DNA from: an uncultured Bacteroidales bacterium | GTDB lineage: Bacteria > Bacteroidota > Bacteroidia > Bacteroidales > UBA932 | Assembly (NCBI GenBank): GCA_944326325.1 | Contig: CALVDQ010000008.1 | Span: forward strand, 1 to 64,000 | Direction: 5' to 3' | DNA length: 64,000 bases | In this document: in pieces, positions 26,551-34,941 of the stretch | Layout of the letters: each line of letters opens with the position of its first letter | Numbering within the stretch: the stretch's first letter is position 1 | The notes under the pieces: generated by a model | The model's input: the letters and a program-made list of their open reading frames with translations, nothing else | What the model was told of the DNA's origin: nothing | The model's database searches: none | Translations under genes and position numbers: made by a program

Positions 26551-28740
26551 ATGAAAGGTTTCCCGAAATTCATCTGCTGGGCCGCAACGCTTGCCCTGTC
26601 CGTTTCCTGCAGCACTACCAGAGTGCTGCAGGACGGAGAGTTCAGACTCGCCGGGAACGATCTCAACGTTAATGACAAATCATTTAGTACCAATCAGATA
26701 GAGCCATACATCAAGCAGAAGCCCAACTCGTATTTCATCTTGGGGTGGAACCCTTTCCTCAATGTCTACAACTGGACGAACGGCAAGGGAAAAGGCTGGG
26801 ACAGGTTTGTCCAGAAGATCGGTGTGGCTCCCGTGGTCTATGACCCGGAACTGGTCGAAAGTTCGGTCGAGAACATCACCCGCCATCTCGAGTTCCTCGG
26901 CTATTTCCATTCCACCGTCGACACGAAGATCGAAGTGAAAAAGCGCAGGGTGTACGTGGACTACGACATCACCCTCGGAAAACAGTATCCGATAAGGGAG
27001 ATCAACATATCCGTGCCGGAAGGAGATTTCGCCGAAGACTTCTACCGCGACACCGCCTCTCTGGGCATCCGTCCCGGCATACCCCTTTCGGAAAGCCTGC
27101 TCGATGCGGAAGCCGACAGGATCACGTCCTACATGAGGAACCGGGGATTCTACACCTTCAACAAGAACCACTTCTTTTTCGAAGCCGACACCCTTGCCTT
27201 TCCCGGTTCGGCCGTACTCGACATGAGGGTCAACAACTATACGAGGAACGAGACCGCTAGCGATGCCCGTCCCCTGCGCCGCTTTACCATCGGGGATGTC
27301 TCTATATCGCATCCTGCGGACCTGAAGTTCAGGGAGAAAGTTCTGGTCGACCTGAATACCATCCGACCGGGGAACCTCTACAGCGAGCGGCTTGTGAACA
27401 CGACCTACAACAGGCTTTCGGCACTGCGCGTCTTCAGCAGCGTGAATGTGGAAATGATACAGCGCGACACCAACACAGTAGACTGCGAGATCAACCTTTC
27501 CCAGTCCAGGCTCCAGGGTGTCAAACTGAATGTGGAAGCCTCCTCCAATTCCTCAGGACTCTTCGGGGTCTCCCCGCAGCTGTCGTATTACCACAAGAAC
27601 ATATTCAAGGGAGGGGAATGGCTCAACCTGAGCTTCATGGGCAACTTCCAGTTCAAGTTCAACGACTCCATCCGTTCCAACGAATTCGGTGTATCCGCCG
27701 GGCTCAGCTTCCCGAGGTTCCTGCTCCTTCCCTACAGCCTTTTCCCTGGAGCCGTGCCGAGGACCGACATAAACTGCTCGTACAACTACCAGAGCCGGCC
27801 CGAATACACGAGGAACATAATTTCCATGTCCTACGGTTATACGGGCAATATCAAAGGGCGGTTCTTCTACCAGTTCTATCCGCTGCAGTTCAACGTGGTG
27901 CGGCTGTTCAACCTGGACCAGTCCTTCTTCAACACCCTTTCCCGTGACCCCTTCATGAGGAACGCATACCAGGACCACTTCGACCTCGGGTCCGGCGCGA
28001 CATTCTATTATACCACCAACTCCGACGTTGTGCCGCGAACCCCGTTCTTCTACGTGAGATTCCAGGCGGATATAGCCGGCAACGTCCTCAGTGCTTTCAA
28101 GCCTCTGATGAAAAGGGATTCCGGAGGGGCCGGAATAATATGGAACACCCCATTCTCCCAATATGTCAGGGGAGAACTCTCGGTGGGCAGGACCTGGAGG
28201 TTCGGACGGAATGACGGCCAGGCCATAGCCGCAAGGTTCCTTGCCGGAGCCGGATATGCCTACGGCAACTCCACCGCACTTCCTTTCGAGAAGCATTTCT
28301 ACGCCGGAGGGGCGAACAGCCTGCGTGGATGGCAGGCAAGGGCCGTAGGACCGGGCCTCGCCCCGATGGACACGACCTTCATCATAGCCAACCAGACCGG
28401 AGACATGAAGCTGGAGGCCAATGTGGAATACCGCTTCAAGATGTTCTGGAAAGCGGACGGTGCCGTCTTTGTCGATGCAGGAAACGTCTGGACACTGCGT
28501 GATACGGGAGGGGAGAACAGTCTGGATTCCAAGCTCATGATGAGGAATTTCGCCAAAAGCATCGCCGCCAACTGGGGCGTGGGCCTGAGGCTGGACCTGA
28601 ATTTCCTGCTTCTGCGTCTGGACATGGGAATGAAGCTCCATGATCCGGCAAGAAGGGAGGGGGAAAGGTGGCTCCGTCCGGGAGAATGGCTGAGACGGGA
28701 CGGGTTCGCAATCCATTTCGGGGTAGGGTATCCGTTCTAG
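26551..28740 (+). CDS. tamL: TamL-type BamA/TamA-family outer membrane lipoprotein
   Basis: A 729-residue Omp85-family protein with a lipoprotein signal (LSVSC, Cys20), as in the Bacteroidota lipidated TamA homologue TamL. The N-terminal half (about 30-350) contains POTRA-like units; the C-terminal half is a 16-strand-type barrel with the family motif ANSLRGWQARAVGPG and a final aromatic residue (VGYPF). The family inserts or assembles outer membrane proteins, usually with a TamB-like partner, which is not in this window. The ATG at 26551 is chosen because it gives the signal peptide and follows a -7 element; a longer frame upstream is spurious. It is divergent from the decarboxylase gene. 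Confidence 0.88.
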   Translation: MKGFPKFICWAATLALSVSCSTTRVLQDGEFRLAGNDLNVNDKSFSTNQIEPYIKQKPNSYFILGWNPFLNVYNWTNGKGKGWDRFVQKIGVAPVVYDPELVESSVENITRHLEFLGYFHSTVDTKIEVKKRRVYVDYDITLGKQYPIREINISVPEGDFAEDFYRDTASLGIRPGIPLSESLLDAEADRITSYMRNRGFYTFNKNHFFFEADTLAFPGSAVLDMRVNNYTRNETASDARPLRRFTIGDVSISHPADLKFREKVLVDLNTIRPGNLYSERLVNTTYNRLSALRVFSSVNVEMIQRDTNTVDCEINLSQSRLQGVKLNVEASSNSSGLFGVSPQLSYYHKNIFKGGEWLNLSFMGNFQFKFNDSIRSNEFGVSAGLSFPRFLLLPYSLFPGAVPRTDINCSYNYQSRPEYTRNIISMSYGYTGNIKGRFFYQFYPLQFNVVRLFNLDQSFFNTLSRDPFMRNAYQDHFDLGSGATFYYTTNSDVVPRTPFFYVRFQADIAGNVLSAFKPLMKRDSGGAGIIWNTPFSQYVRGELSVGRTWRFGRNDGQAIAARFLAGAGYAYGNSTALPFEKHFYAGGANSLRGWQARAVGPGLAPMDTTFIIANQTGDMKLEANVEYRFKMFWKADGAVFVDAGNVWTLRDTGGENSLDSKLMMRNFAKSIAANWGVGLRLDLNFLLLRLDMGMKLHDPARREGERWLRPGEWLRRDGFAIHFGVGYPF

Positions 28741-28783
28741 ACAAAAAACTTCTTGAAAAAGGAAAAAAAACGGAATAAATGCC

Positions 28784-28791
28784 TATCTTTG
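28784..28791 (+). promoter_or_regulatory. Putative -7 element of the zinc-ribbon membrane protein cluster
   Basis: TATCTTTG matches TAnnTTTG about 48 bases before the ATG at 28840. I do not see a -33 element at the expected spacing. Confidence 0.45.
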
Positions 28792-28839
28792 AATAATGGG
28801 AAATAAAATTTGACCTGTAATTGTTAAATCTAAAGGATT

Positions 28840-29262
28840 ATGGCACTTATCAAATGCAAAGAATGCGGGCAGGAAATATCCGACACCGCTAAGACCTGCC
28901 CTCACTGCGGTGCTGCGGTAGTAAAGGATGTATTTTGTGTAAAATGCGGGACCAAAGTCCCTGAAAATGTGAAGTTCTGCCCTTCTTGCGGAGCACCGGT
29001 GTCTTCAGGGACCGCTTCCGACGGGAAAAGGAAAGACAAGACCGTAACCGGGCTTCTCGCCATCTTCCTCGGATATCTCGGCATCCAGTATTTCTATCTC
29101 GGAAAGACTACTGCAGGCATTCTGAGCATTGTGATTTCTCTGTGCAGCTGCGGAATATGGGGGGTCATCACCCTGATCCAGGGTATCCTGATGCTTACAA
29201 TGCAGGAGGAAGACTTCAATGCAAAATATGTCGACAACGAAAAGACATTCCCTCTGTTCTGA
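28840..29262 (+). CDS. Double zinc-ribbon TM2 domain protein
   Basis: A 140-residue protein. Residues 1-55 form two zinc ribbons (CKECGQ..CPHCGA and CVKCGT..CPSCGA, four CxxC pairs). A polar linker with KRKDK is followed by a TM2 domain (about 67-125): LLAIFLGYLGIQYFYLGK and a second membrane hairpin. The zinc ribbons should be cytoplasmic and the TM2 part sits in the inner membrane. The function of bacterial TM2 proteins is not established. It is the first of three small genes in tandem on this strand that end with a DUF2752 protein. Confidence 0.85.
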   Translation: MALIKCKECGQEISDTAKTCPHCGAAVVKDVFCVKCGTKVPENVKFCPSCGAPVSSGTASDGKRKDKTVTGLLAIFLGYLGIQYFYLGKTTAGILSIVISLCSCGIWGVITLIQGILMLTMQEEDFNAKYVDNEKTFPLF

Positions 29263-29280
29263 CAACAAACCGCTAAGAAT

Positions 29281-29688
29281 ATGTATTGCAAGAATTGCGG
29301 TACGGAGATAGATGACAACGCACGCTTCTGCGTCCACTGCGGATGCGACCAGACCGCCTCGGCACCGCCGCAGTACCGGCAGCCGGCAGGTTTTCCCGGA
29401 CAGCGTCCGTCCAGCTATCTCGTACTTTCGATAATAACTACCGTGCTCTGCTGCGTACCGTTCGGGGTGGTAGGCATCGTCTACGCGACGAAGGTAGATC
29501 CGGCATGGAACGCCGGGAATTATGATGACGCCTGGGCCTTCTCGCGCAAGGCCAGGAACTGGTCCCTGTGGGGTATAGCGCTGGTGACAGTGTTCTATAT
29601 AATCTACATAGCCCTTCTGGTCGCAGGAGTTTCGTGGGCCCACTGGTGGGATGACACCGATATGTTCTTCACAAGATGCCTGTTCTGA
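29281..29688 (+). CDS. Zinc-ribbon CD225/dispanin-like membrane protein
   Basis: A 135-residue protein with one N-terminal zinc ribbon (CKNCGT..CVHCGC, residues about 3-20), a Pro/Gln-rich linker (about 25-45) and a CD225-like membrane domain: a first segment with LSIITTVLCCVPFGVVGIVY (about 49-68), a conserved loop AWNAGNYDDAWAFSRKAR and a second segment (about 95-118). It shares domain plan with the gene 18 bases upstream, as if both deliver a zinc sensor to the membrane. CD225 proteins curve or tether membranes in eukaryotes; the bacterial role is unknown. Confidence 0.82.
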   Translation: MYCKNCGTEIDDNARFCVHCGCDQTASAPPQYRQPAGFPGQRPSSYLVLSIITTVLCCVPFGVVGIVYATKVDPAWNAGNYDDAWAFSRKARNWSLWGIALVTVFYIIYIALLVAGVSWAHWWDDTDMFFTRCLF

Positions 29689-30148
29689 CAGGGATGACAG
29701 CTTGCGGGATTTGAAGGACAGGGCAAGGGAAAGAAGGCGTACCATCGTAATGACGATCGTGACCGTTGCCGCGGCATCAGCATTTGCTGCGGCAATATTT
29801 CTTTATGCCCTGTACGATCCTTCCGCCAGCAGGTTCTACCCGAAATGCCCCTTCCATCTTCTGACGGGCCTCGAATGTCCCGGGTGCGGATCACAAAGGG
29901 CGGTACACTGTCTCCTGACCGGGGATCTGCCGGGCGCCCTCCATTACAACTTCCTGGTAACTGCAGCGATCCCGTATATCCTGCTGTATGCCGTGATATG
30001 TCTTATCCTCCGCACTCCGGGGAAAGCCGGAATGAAAAGGCTGGCTTCCCGGCTGGACCTTGTCCTGTATCACGGACATGCCGTCCGGGTCATACTTGTC
30101 CTGGTGCTTATATTCTGGCTGGCAAGGAACTTCACCCCCGCTTTCTGA
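29651..30148 (+). CDS. DUF2752 small membrane protein
   Basis: A protein of up to 165 residues with the DUF2752 hallmark CPFHLLTGLECPGCGSQRAV and three hydrophobic segments. The start is uncertain: the first ATG (29651) overlaps the upstream gene by 38 bases, a TTG at 29711 follows, and an ATG at 29750 would begin just before the first membrane segment. DUF2752 proteins are typically about 110-130 residues, which favours one of the later starts. The conserved cysteines (CPxCGxxR) suggest a metal or thiol function, not known. It ends the three-gene cluster and faces rarA. Confidence 0.75.
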   Translation: MTPICSSQDACSDRDDSLRDLKDRARERRRTIVMTIVTVAAASAFAAAIFLYALYDPSASRFYPKCPFHLLTGLECPGCGSQRAVHCLLTGDLPGALHYNFLVTAAIPYILLYAVICLILRTPGKAGMKRLASRLDLVLYHGHAVRVILVLVLIFWLARNFTPAF

Positions 30149-30174
30149 TCCAGGCGGGCGGCCCTCCATGATGA

Positions 30175-31485
30175 TCATTTGTAATACTTCGGCCACATCC
30201 CTGAGAGGCGGGCCCTGGCCTCCTCTTCGCGCCGGTTGTCGGCAGGTTCGTAAAAACATGTGCCTGACAGGCTTTCCGGAAGGAATTCGAGATCGGTCCA
30301 GTGGCCGGGGTAGTCGTGGGCATACTTGTAGCCGTCGCTGTAGCCAAGTTCCGCCATCAGTTTCGTCGGCGCATTGCGGAGATAGAGCGGGACAGGCGCG
30401 TCCTGTGTCTTTTCCGCAACGTCCATCGCCTTTCCGATGGCAAGATATGCCGAATTGCTTTTCGGTGAACTCGCCAGATAGATGGCTGTCTCGGAGAGAG
30501 GGATCCGTGCCTCGGGCATACCTATATTATGTACGGTATTGAAACAGGCGTTTGCCAGCAGCATGGCGTTGGGATTGGCAAGCCCGATGTCTTCGGAAGC
30601 GAGGATACAGAGTCTGCGGGCAATGAAAAGCGGGTCTTCGCCTCCGTTCAGCATCCGGGCGAGCCAGTACACGGCTGCATTCGGGTCCGAGCCCCTTATG
30701 CTCTTGATGAAGGCCGAGATTATGTCATAATGCATCTCTCCGCCCTTGTCGTATACAGACAGATGCTCGTTGAGACGGGAAGTGACACCGGCATTGTCTA
30801 TTACGACGGTCTCGTCCACGCTGAACGTGGATACCAGCAGGTCGAGTATGTTCAGCAGCTTCCTCGCGTCGCCTCCGCTGTACCTGAACAGAGCCTCCGT
30901 CTCCCTTATCTCGAATTTTCTACGTTTCAGCACCACGTCTCCGGTGATGGCCCGGTGCAGGAGCGTGTCCAGGTCATCCCTGTCCAGCGGCTTGAGCACG
31001 AATACCTGGCATCTCGAGAGCAGAGGGGTGATGACCTCGAAGGACGGGTTCTCTGTAGTGGCGCCTATCAGCGTGACGACCCCTTCCTCGACCGCACCGA
31101 GCAGGGCATCCTGCTGCGATTTACTGAACCTGTGGATCTCGTCGATGAACAGGACCGGAGAATGCGCCTGTGCGAAGATGGACTCGGACCTTGCCTTATC
31201 GATCACTTCACGCACCTCCTTCACCCCGGCACTGACCGCGGAAAGGGTATAGAACTCCCGGTCGAGAGTCCTGGCTATTATCTTCGCGAGGGTGGTCTTC
31301 CCGACACCTGGAGGCCCCCACAGTATGAATGACTTCAGGGAATCGCTCCGGATCATGCGGTAAATCACCGCTCCTTCGCCCACGAGATGTTTCTGCCCGA
31401 CATAGTCGTCCAGGGTAGAGGGCCTCATCCTTTCCGGCAGCGGAGGCAGCATCCTGCTCCTTCCTGCATTATCTTCAAAATCCAT
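30175..31485 (-). CDS. rarA: Replication-associated recombination protein A (AAA+ ATPase)
   Basis: A 436-residue RarA/MgsA. Walker A is GPPGVGKTT (about 57-65), Walker B is VLFIDEIHRF (111-120), and sensor/arginine-finger elements (GATTENPSFE, LLSRCQ) follow; the C-terminal part is the tetramerization domain with RIPLSETAIYLASSPKSNSA. It acts at stalled replication forks. I chose the ATG at 31485 (MDFEDNAGRS) because the longer form adds a 20-residue tail from a non-conserved AT-rich leader. It ends 26 bases from the DUF2752 gene, convergent, with no clear terminator. Confidence 0.95.
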   Translation of the reverse strand: MDFEDNAGRSRMLPPLPERMRPSTLDDYVGQKHLVGEGAVIYRMIRSDSLKSFILWGPPGVGKTTLAKIIARTLDREFYTLSAVSAGVKEVREVIDKARSESIFAQAHSPVLFIDEIHRFSKSQQDALLGAVEEGVVTLIGATTENPSFEVITPLLSRCQVFVLKPLDRDDLDTLLHRAITGDVVLKRRKFEIRETEALFRYSGGDARKLLNILDLLVSTFSVDETVVIDNAGVTSRLNEHLSVYDKGGEMHYDIISAFIKSIRGSDPNAAVYWLARMLNGGEDPLFIARRLCILASEDIGLANPNAMLLANACFNTVHNIGMPEARIPLSETAIYLASSPKSNSAYLAIGKAMDVAEKTQDAPVPLYLRNAPTKLMAELGYSDGYKYAHDYPGHWTDLEFLPESLSGTCFYEPADNRREEEARARLSGMWPKYYK

Positions 31486-31582
31486 ATCAGTCCGTTTTGA
31501 GTCCGGCAAAATTAAGAAAATAATTTCTTGGAACGCGCTGCACAAGCCGGCTAAATTTTTTTAAAATATCAAAACTGTTTCT

Positions 31583-31590
31583 TAAATTCG
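31583..31590 (+). promoter_or_regulatory. Possible -7 element of the pyruvate kinase gene
   Basis: TAAATTCG differs from TAnnTTTG in one base and lies 18 bases before the ATG. The region upstream is AT-rich without a clear TTTG -33 site. Confidence 0.35.
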
Positions 31591-31608
31591 CACCCGGTTA
31601 AGGATTAT

Positions 31609-33015
31609 ATGATGGTTGAGAAAAAGACTAAGATCATTTGTACGATATCTGACCTGAGGTGCGACGTGAACTTCCTTACAAAGCTGTTTGAAAGCGGGAT
31701 GAACATCGTCAGGATAAATTCCGCACATGCCTCGGTCGAAGGTGCCCAAAAAATAGTGGACAATGTCCGCGCGGTCTCGGACAAGATAGGCATACTTGTG
31801 GACACGAAAGGACCGGAGGTCAGGCTTACCGCTACCGTCGACCCGGACGGTTTCGACGTGAAGCAGGGTGACTGGATCGAGATACACAACGGTCCGGACA
31901 GGCTCTGCAGTTATCCGGTGCTGTACACGAGCTATTCCAATTTCGTTTCAGACGTACCGGTAGGTTCCCATGTCCTGATTGACGATGGTACGGTCGACCT
32001 TTTCATCACGGGAAAGGACAACGACAAGCTCCTGTGCGAGGTGCAGAACGACGGGCATATCAGGGGGAAAAAGAGTGTGAACGTCCCGAACGTGCATATA
32101 GCCCTTCCTGCCCTTACCGAAAAGGACCGGAAGTTCGTGAAATGGGCCATAGACGCCGGCCTGGATTTCATCGCGCACTCTTTCGTCAGGGGAAAGGACG
32201 ACCTGATGGAGATCCAGGAGATACTCGACAGCTGCGGCAGCCACATCAAGATAATCTCGAAGATTGAAAACCAGCAGGGGATAGACAACCTCGACGAGAT
32301 CCTGTCTCACTGCTATGCCGTCATGGTGGCCAGAGGCGACCTCGGAGTGGAGATCCCTGCCGAAAAGATCCCTCTTATACAAAAGAAGATAATCCAAAGA
32401 TGCCGCGCCAGGAAGAAACCTGTCATCATCGCCACCCAGATGCTTCACAGCATGATAGAGAATCCGCGGCCTACCAGGGCCGAGGTCACCGACGTTGCCA
32501 ACGCCATATTCCAGAGCAGTGACGCGATCATGCTGAGCGGGGAGACCGCCAGCGGGAAATATCCTGTGGAAGCCGTGGCCACCATGACCAGGATCGCCAA
32601 GGAAGCCGAGACATCCATCGACATTTCCCTTGACCTGAATCTCGAGAAAGTCACCAAGCCGATAGCCGCAGTCCTCGCCAAAGAGCTGGTGGCGGCTACC
32701 CAGAGCCTGCCGGTCAAGGCCATCATCTTCGATACCTGGACCGGGCGCACCGGACGGTATCTGTCGGAATTCCGTCCCAAGGTCCCGATATATGCGATGT
32801 GCTACAATGACTTCACGATGAGGGAGCTCGCCCTTGCATACGATATCTACTGCTACAAGTTCCCGATACAGAAAAGCAAGGAGGATTTCGTGAAGAATGC
32901 GGTAAGCATGCTGATCCAGGACGGCAAGATACAGTCCGGGGATCTCGTAGGTTTTATCGGCGGCAGCTTCAATGACGAGCTCGGCGCCACTTATCTCGAA
33001 TTCAAATATGTCTGA
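31609..33015 (+). CDS. pyk: Pyruvate kinase
   Basis: A 468-residue pyruvate kinase, normal length for bacteria. It shows the N-terminal KTKIICTISDLRCD and MNIVRINSAHAS, ISKIENQQGIDNLDEIL with the catalytic lysine (about residue 220), MVARGDLGVEIPAEKIP (about 238-254) and MLSGETASGKYPVEAV. The enzyme makes ATP and pyruvate from phosphoenolpyruvate in glycolysis. The downstream acetyltransferase gene overlaps its last codons, which suggests one transcript. A Met-Met start allows 31609 or 31612. Confidence 0.97.
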   Translation: MMVEKKTKIICTISDLRCDVNFLTKLFESGMNIVRINSAHASVEGAQKIVDNVRAVSDKIGILVDTKGPEVRLTATVDPDGFDVKQGDWIEIHNGPDRLCSYPVLYTSYSNFVSDVPVGSHVLIDDGTVDLFITGKDNDKLLCEVQNDGHIRGKKSVNVPNVHIALPALTEKDRKFVKWAIDAGLDFIAHSFVRGKDDLMEIQEILDSCGSHIKIISKIENQQGIDNLDEILSHCYAVMVARGDLGVEIPAEKIPLIQKKIIQRCRARKKPVIIATQMLHSMIENPRPTRAEVTDVANAIFQSSDAIMLSGETASGKYPVEAVATMTRIAKEAETSIDISLDLNLEKVTKPIAAVLAKELVAATQSLPVKAIIFDTWTGRTGRYLSEFRPKVPIYAMCYNDFTMRELALAYDIYCYKFPIQKSKEDFVKNAVSMLIQDGKIQSGDLVGFIGGSFNDELGATYLEFKYV

Positions 33016-33610
33016 TATGGAGAAGATTACAGTCCGGGACGCAAGGAAAGAAGATGCTGCGGACATCGCCAGGCTGATAGTTCTCGCCTGGCCGGTGGAG
33101 GAGTTCCTTGCCATGCAGGAAGGACTTACAGTCGAAGGATTCACGGATATTATCCGGACTTTCGTTGAAGACGAGACGACATTGTACGGCTATAATTTCA
33201 CGAAAGTGGCGGAGCTTGAATCCGGAGACGGCAGTGTCGGGAAGATTGTCGGTATCATGAACGGATACGACGGGGCGATGTACGGCACCTTGAAGAAACC
33301 TGTTTCCGAAGCCCTTAAACGGAAGTTCGAATCGGGAGGGGATTTTGACAAGGTCGTGGAGACGGGGCCAGGAGAATTCTACCTCGATTCGGCTGCCGTG
33401 GATCCGTCCATGAGGTCCAGAGGCATAGGTTCCATGCTGTTCGAGGCAATGATACGGAAAGCCTCCGAAGCCGGTTTCCATGCCGTAGGGCTCATAGTGG
33501 ACGAGGACAAGCCGAAGGCGGAAGCATTGTATCAGAGACTCGGTTTCACCACTGTCGGTTACAGGGACTTCCTCGGCCACAGGATGAAGCATATGCAGAA
33601 AAATATCTGA
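33008..33610 (+). CDS. GNAT-family N-acetyltransferase
   Basis: A 200-residue GNAT enzyme. The start KITVRDARKEDAADIARLI is typical and the acetyl-CoA-binding motif A is seen in DPSMRSRGIGSMLFEAMI, followed by GLIVDEDKPKAEALYQRLGF. It transfers an acetyl group from acetyl-CoA to an unknown amine. The ATG at 33008 overlaps pyk by 8 bases; an ATG at 33017 just after the pyk stop is equally possible. It is co-directional with pyk and with the two small barrel-like genes that follow. Confidence 0.85.
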   Translation: MSDMEKITVRDARKEDAADIARLIVLAWPVEEFLAMQEGLTVEGFTDIIRTFVEDETTLYGYNFTKVAELESGDGSVGKIVGIMNGYDGAMYGTLKKPVSEALKRKFESGGDFDKVVETGPGEFYLDSAAVDPSMRSRGIGSMLFEAMIRKASEAGFHAVGLIVDEDKPKAEALYQRLGFTTVGYRDFLGHRMKHMQKNI

Positions 33611-33618
33611 ACGGTGCC

Positions 33619-34158
33619 ATGAGACAGCTGGCCTGTACTGCCTTCCTTGCTGCTGCAGTGCTTCTTTTCTGGCACTGCGGTATGGTTGCGCAGGACAGGT
33701 CGGCGGGTCTGAATCTGGCCTATAATGAATTCTCCGCCATGTACCAGATACCGGTAGGCGAAAAGGAATCCCTCCGTATCTCGGCAAATCTCGACATGAC
33801 AAAAGTCATTTCCGGGAAAGTGCTTTATCCCGGCGTATCGGCTGATGCAGCATACCTGTTCCGGATATGGGGGAAACGCTTTCTTTCCGGGGAGTCGATG
33901 ATGTTCTCCGCAGGACCGGGCGCGTGTGCCGGTTATGTCAGGGACCACCGTGGACATTACGGACTCATGGCGTCCCTGACAGGCTATATCGGTTTCGAAT
34001 ACATATTTCTTGTGCCTGTTTCCATATCCCTTTCTCTGGAACCATGCCTGGGAGTCCATCTCAACCGGGACAGGTTCGGATATGTGAACATGGATTTCTA
34101 CAGGTACGGGCTGCTGTATTCGCTCCTTCCCCATGTCGGAATAAGATACCGGTTCTGA
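33619..34158 (+). CDS. Small exported protein, likely outer membrane beta-barrel
   Basis: A 179-residue protein with a signal peptide (about 1-25, ending MVAQD). The rest is made of alternating amphipathic strands (such as ESLRISANLDMTKVISGKV and LVPVSISLSLEPCLGVHLN) and it ends HVGIRYRF with the C-terminal aromatic residue expected for a barrel protein. I do not recognise a family. The gene begins 8 bases after the acetyltransferase and 10 bases before the similar next gene. It could be a small OmpW/OmpX-like porin; function unknown. Confidence 0.7.
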   Translation: MRQLACTAFLAAAVLLFWHCGMVAQDRSAGLNLAYNEFSAMYQIPVGEKESLRISANLDMTKVISGKVLYPGVSADAAYLFRIWGKRFLSGESMMFSAGPGACAGYVRDHRGHYGLMASLTGYIGFEYIFLVPVSISLSLEPCLGVHLNRDRFGYVNMDFYRYGLLYSLLPHVGIRYRF

Positions 34159-34168
34159 ACGCTCCACG

Positions 34169-34825
34169 ATGCGCTGGAAAACCTTCATATCGTTCCTGGT
34201 GCTGCTTGTCCTGCCGTTTTCCGCAATATGGGCCGGAGAGCGGGACAGGAGTACGTCGGAGAATGCGGCGAGGCAGTATCCCCGTTTCACCTTCGGGGTA
34301 GAATCCTCATACGCACTTACATTCCTGAATTTCTCCCATTTCAATTTCATATCTTCCGATGGAAGCCGCAGGGACGAACGAGCCGTATCGACCAGCCTGT
34401 TCAGCAACGGGCAGTTCCTTGTCCATGGGGGAGTGAACGTCTCCCGGAACGTGAACATCTCGATCTATACGGGATACAGCGGAATCTACAGAGGGGAGAG
34501 GATGGTGCCGGTCTCGCTGCGTTTCACCTGGCTTTCCGGCACGGATCCCCTGAAGAACCGATGGATGGCTTTCTGCAGCGCAGGCGGCGGTATCAATGAC
34601 ATCACGGACCCATGGAACCTTTCAGCTGAAGGCCGTATCGGGGGAGGCTACAGGTTTTCCCTGAACAGGTCCGTCAAACTTGATGTCCTGCTTGCCTTCC
34701 AGGAATGCTATACCCATCCGCGCGCCTACGAATCCGATGTCGGGAACTACGTGCCGGCAGAGCGGCTCAGAAGGAATGACGCATATATCAGCGCCGTGAC
34801 CATAGGACTTGCCTTGACATTCTGA
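34169..34825 (+). CDS. Exported protein, likely outer membrane beta-barrel
   Basis: A 218-residue protein with a signal peptide (about 1-23, cleaved near AIWAGE) and amphipathic strands through the length, ending AVTIGLALTF. Stretches such as NISIYTGYSGIYRGERMVPV and GRIGGGYRFSLNRSVKLDV look like barrel strands. I do not recognise a family. It follows the other small barrel-like gene by 10 bases but the two are not obviously homologous. They may form one outer membrane unit. Confidence 0.7.
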   Translation: MRWKTFISFLVLLVLPFSAIWAGERDRSTSENAARQYPRFTFGVESSYALTFLNFSHFNFISSDGSRRDERAVSTSLFSNGQFLVHGGVNVSRNVNISIYTGYSGIYRGERMVPVSLRFTWLSGTDPLKNRWMAFCSAGGGINDITDPWNLSAEGRIGGGYRFSLNRSVKLDVLLAFQECYTHPRAYESDVGNYVPAERLRRNDAYISAVTIGLALTF

Positions 34826-34884
34826 ATCTATCCTGGCGTTACGGCAATTTTCGGAAAAAATCAAAGTTTCTTGAAACAGTTTTA

Positions 34885-34892
34885 TATCTTTG
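34885..34892 (+). promoter_or_regulatory. Putative -7 element of the flavodiiron gene
   Basis: TATCTTTG matches TAnnTTTG, about 50 bases before the ATG at 34942. A -33 element at the right spacing is not visible. Confidence 0.5.
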
Positions 34893-34941
34893 CAGACTGA
34901 TTGCAGAATAACCGGTTTTTAACATTATTATAAGGACAGAT

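Noticed and set aside
31948..33144. 398-codon minus-strand frame opposite pyk
   Set aside because: pyk is certain on the plus strand with all motifs; the antisense frame has no recognisable domain.
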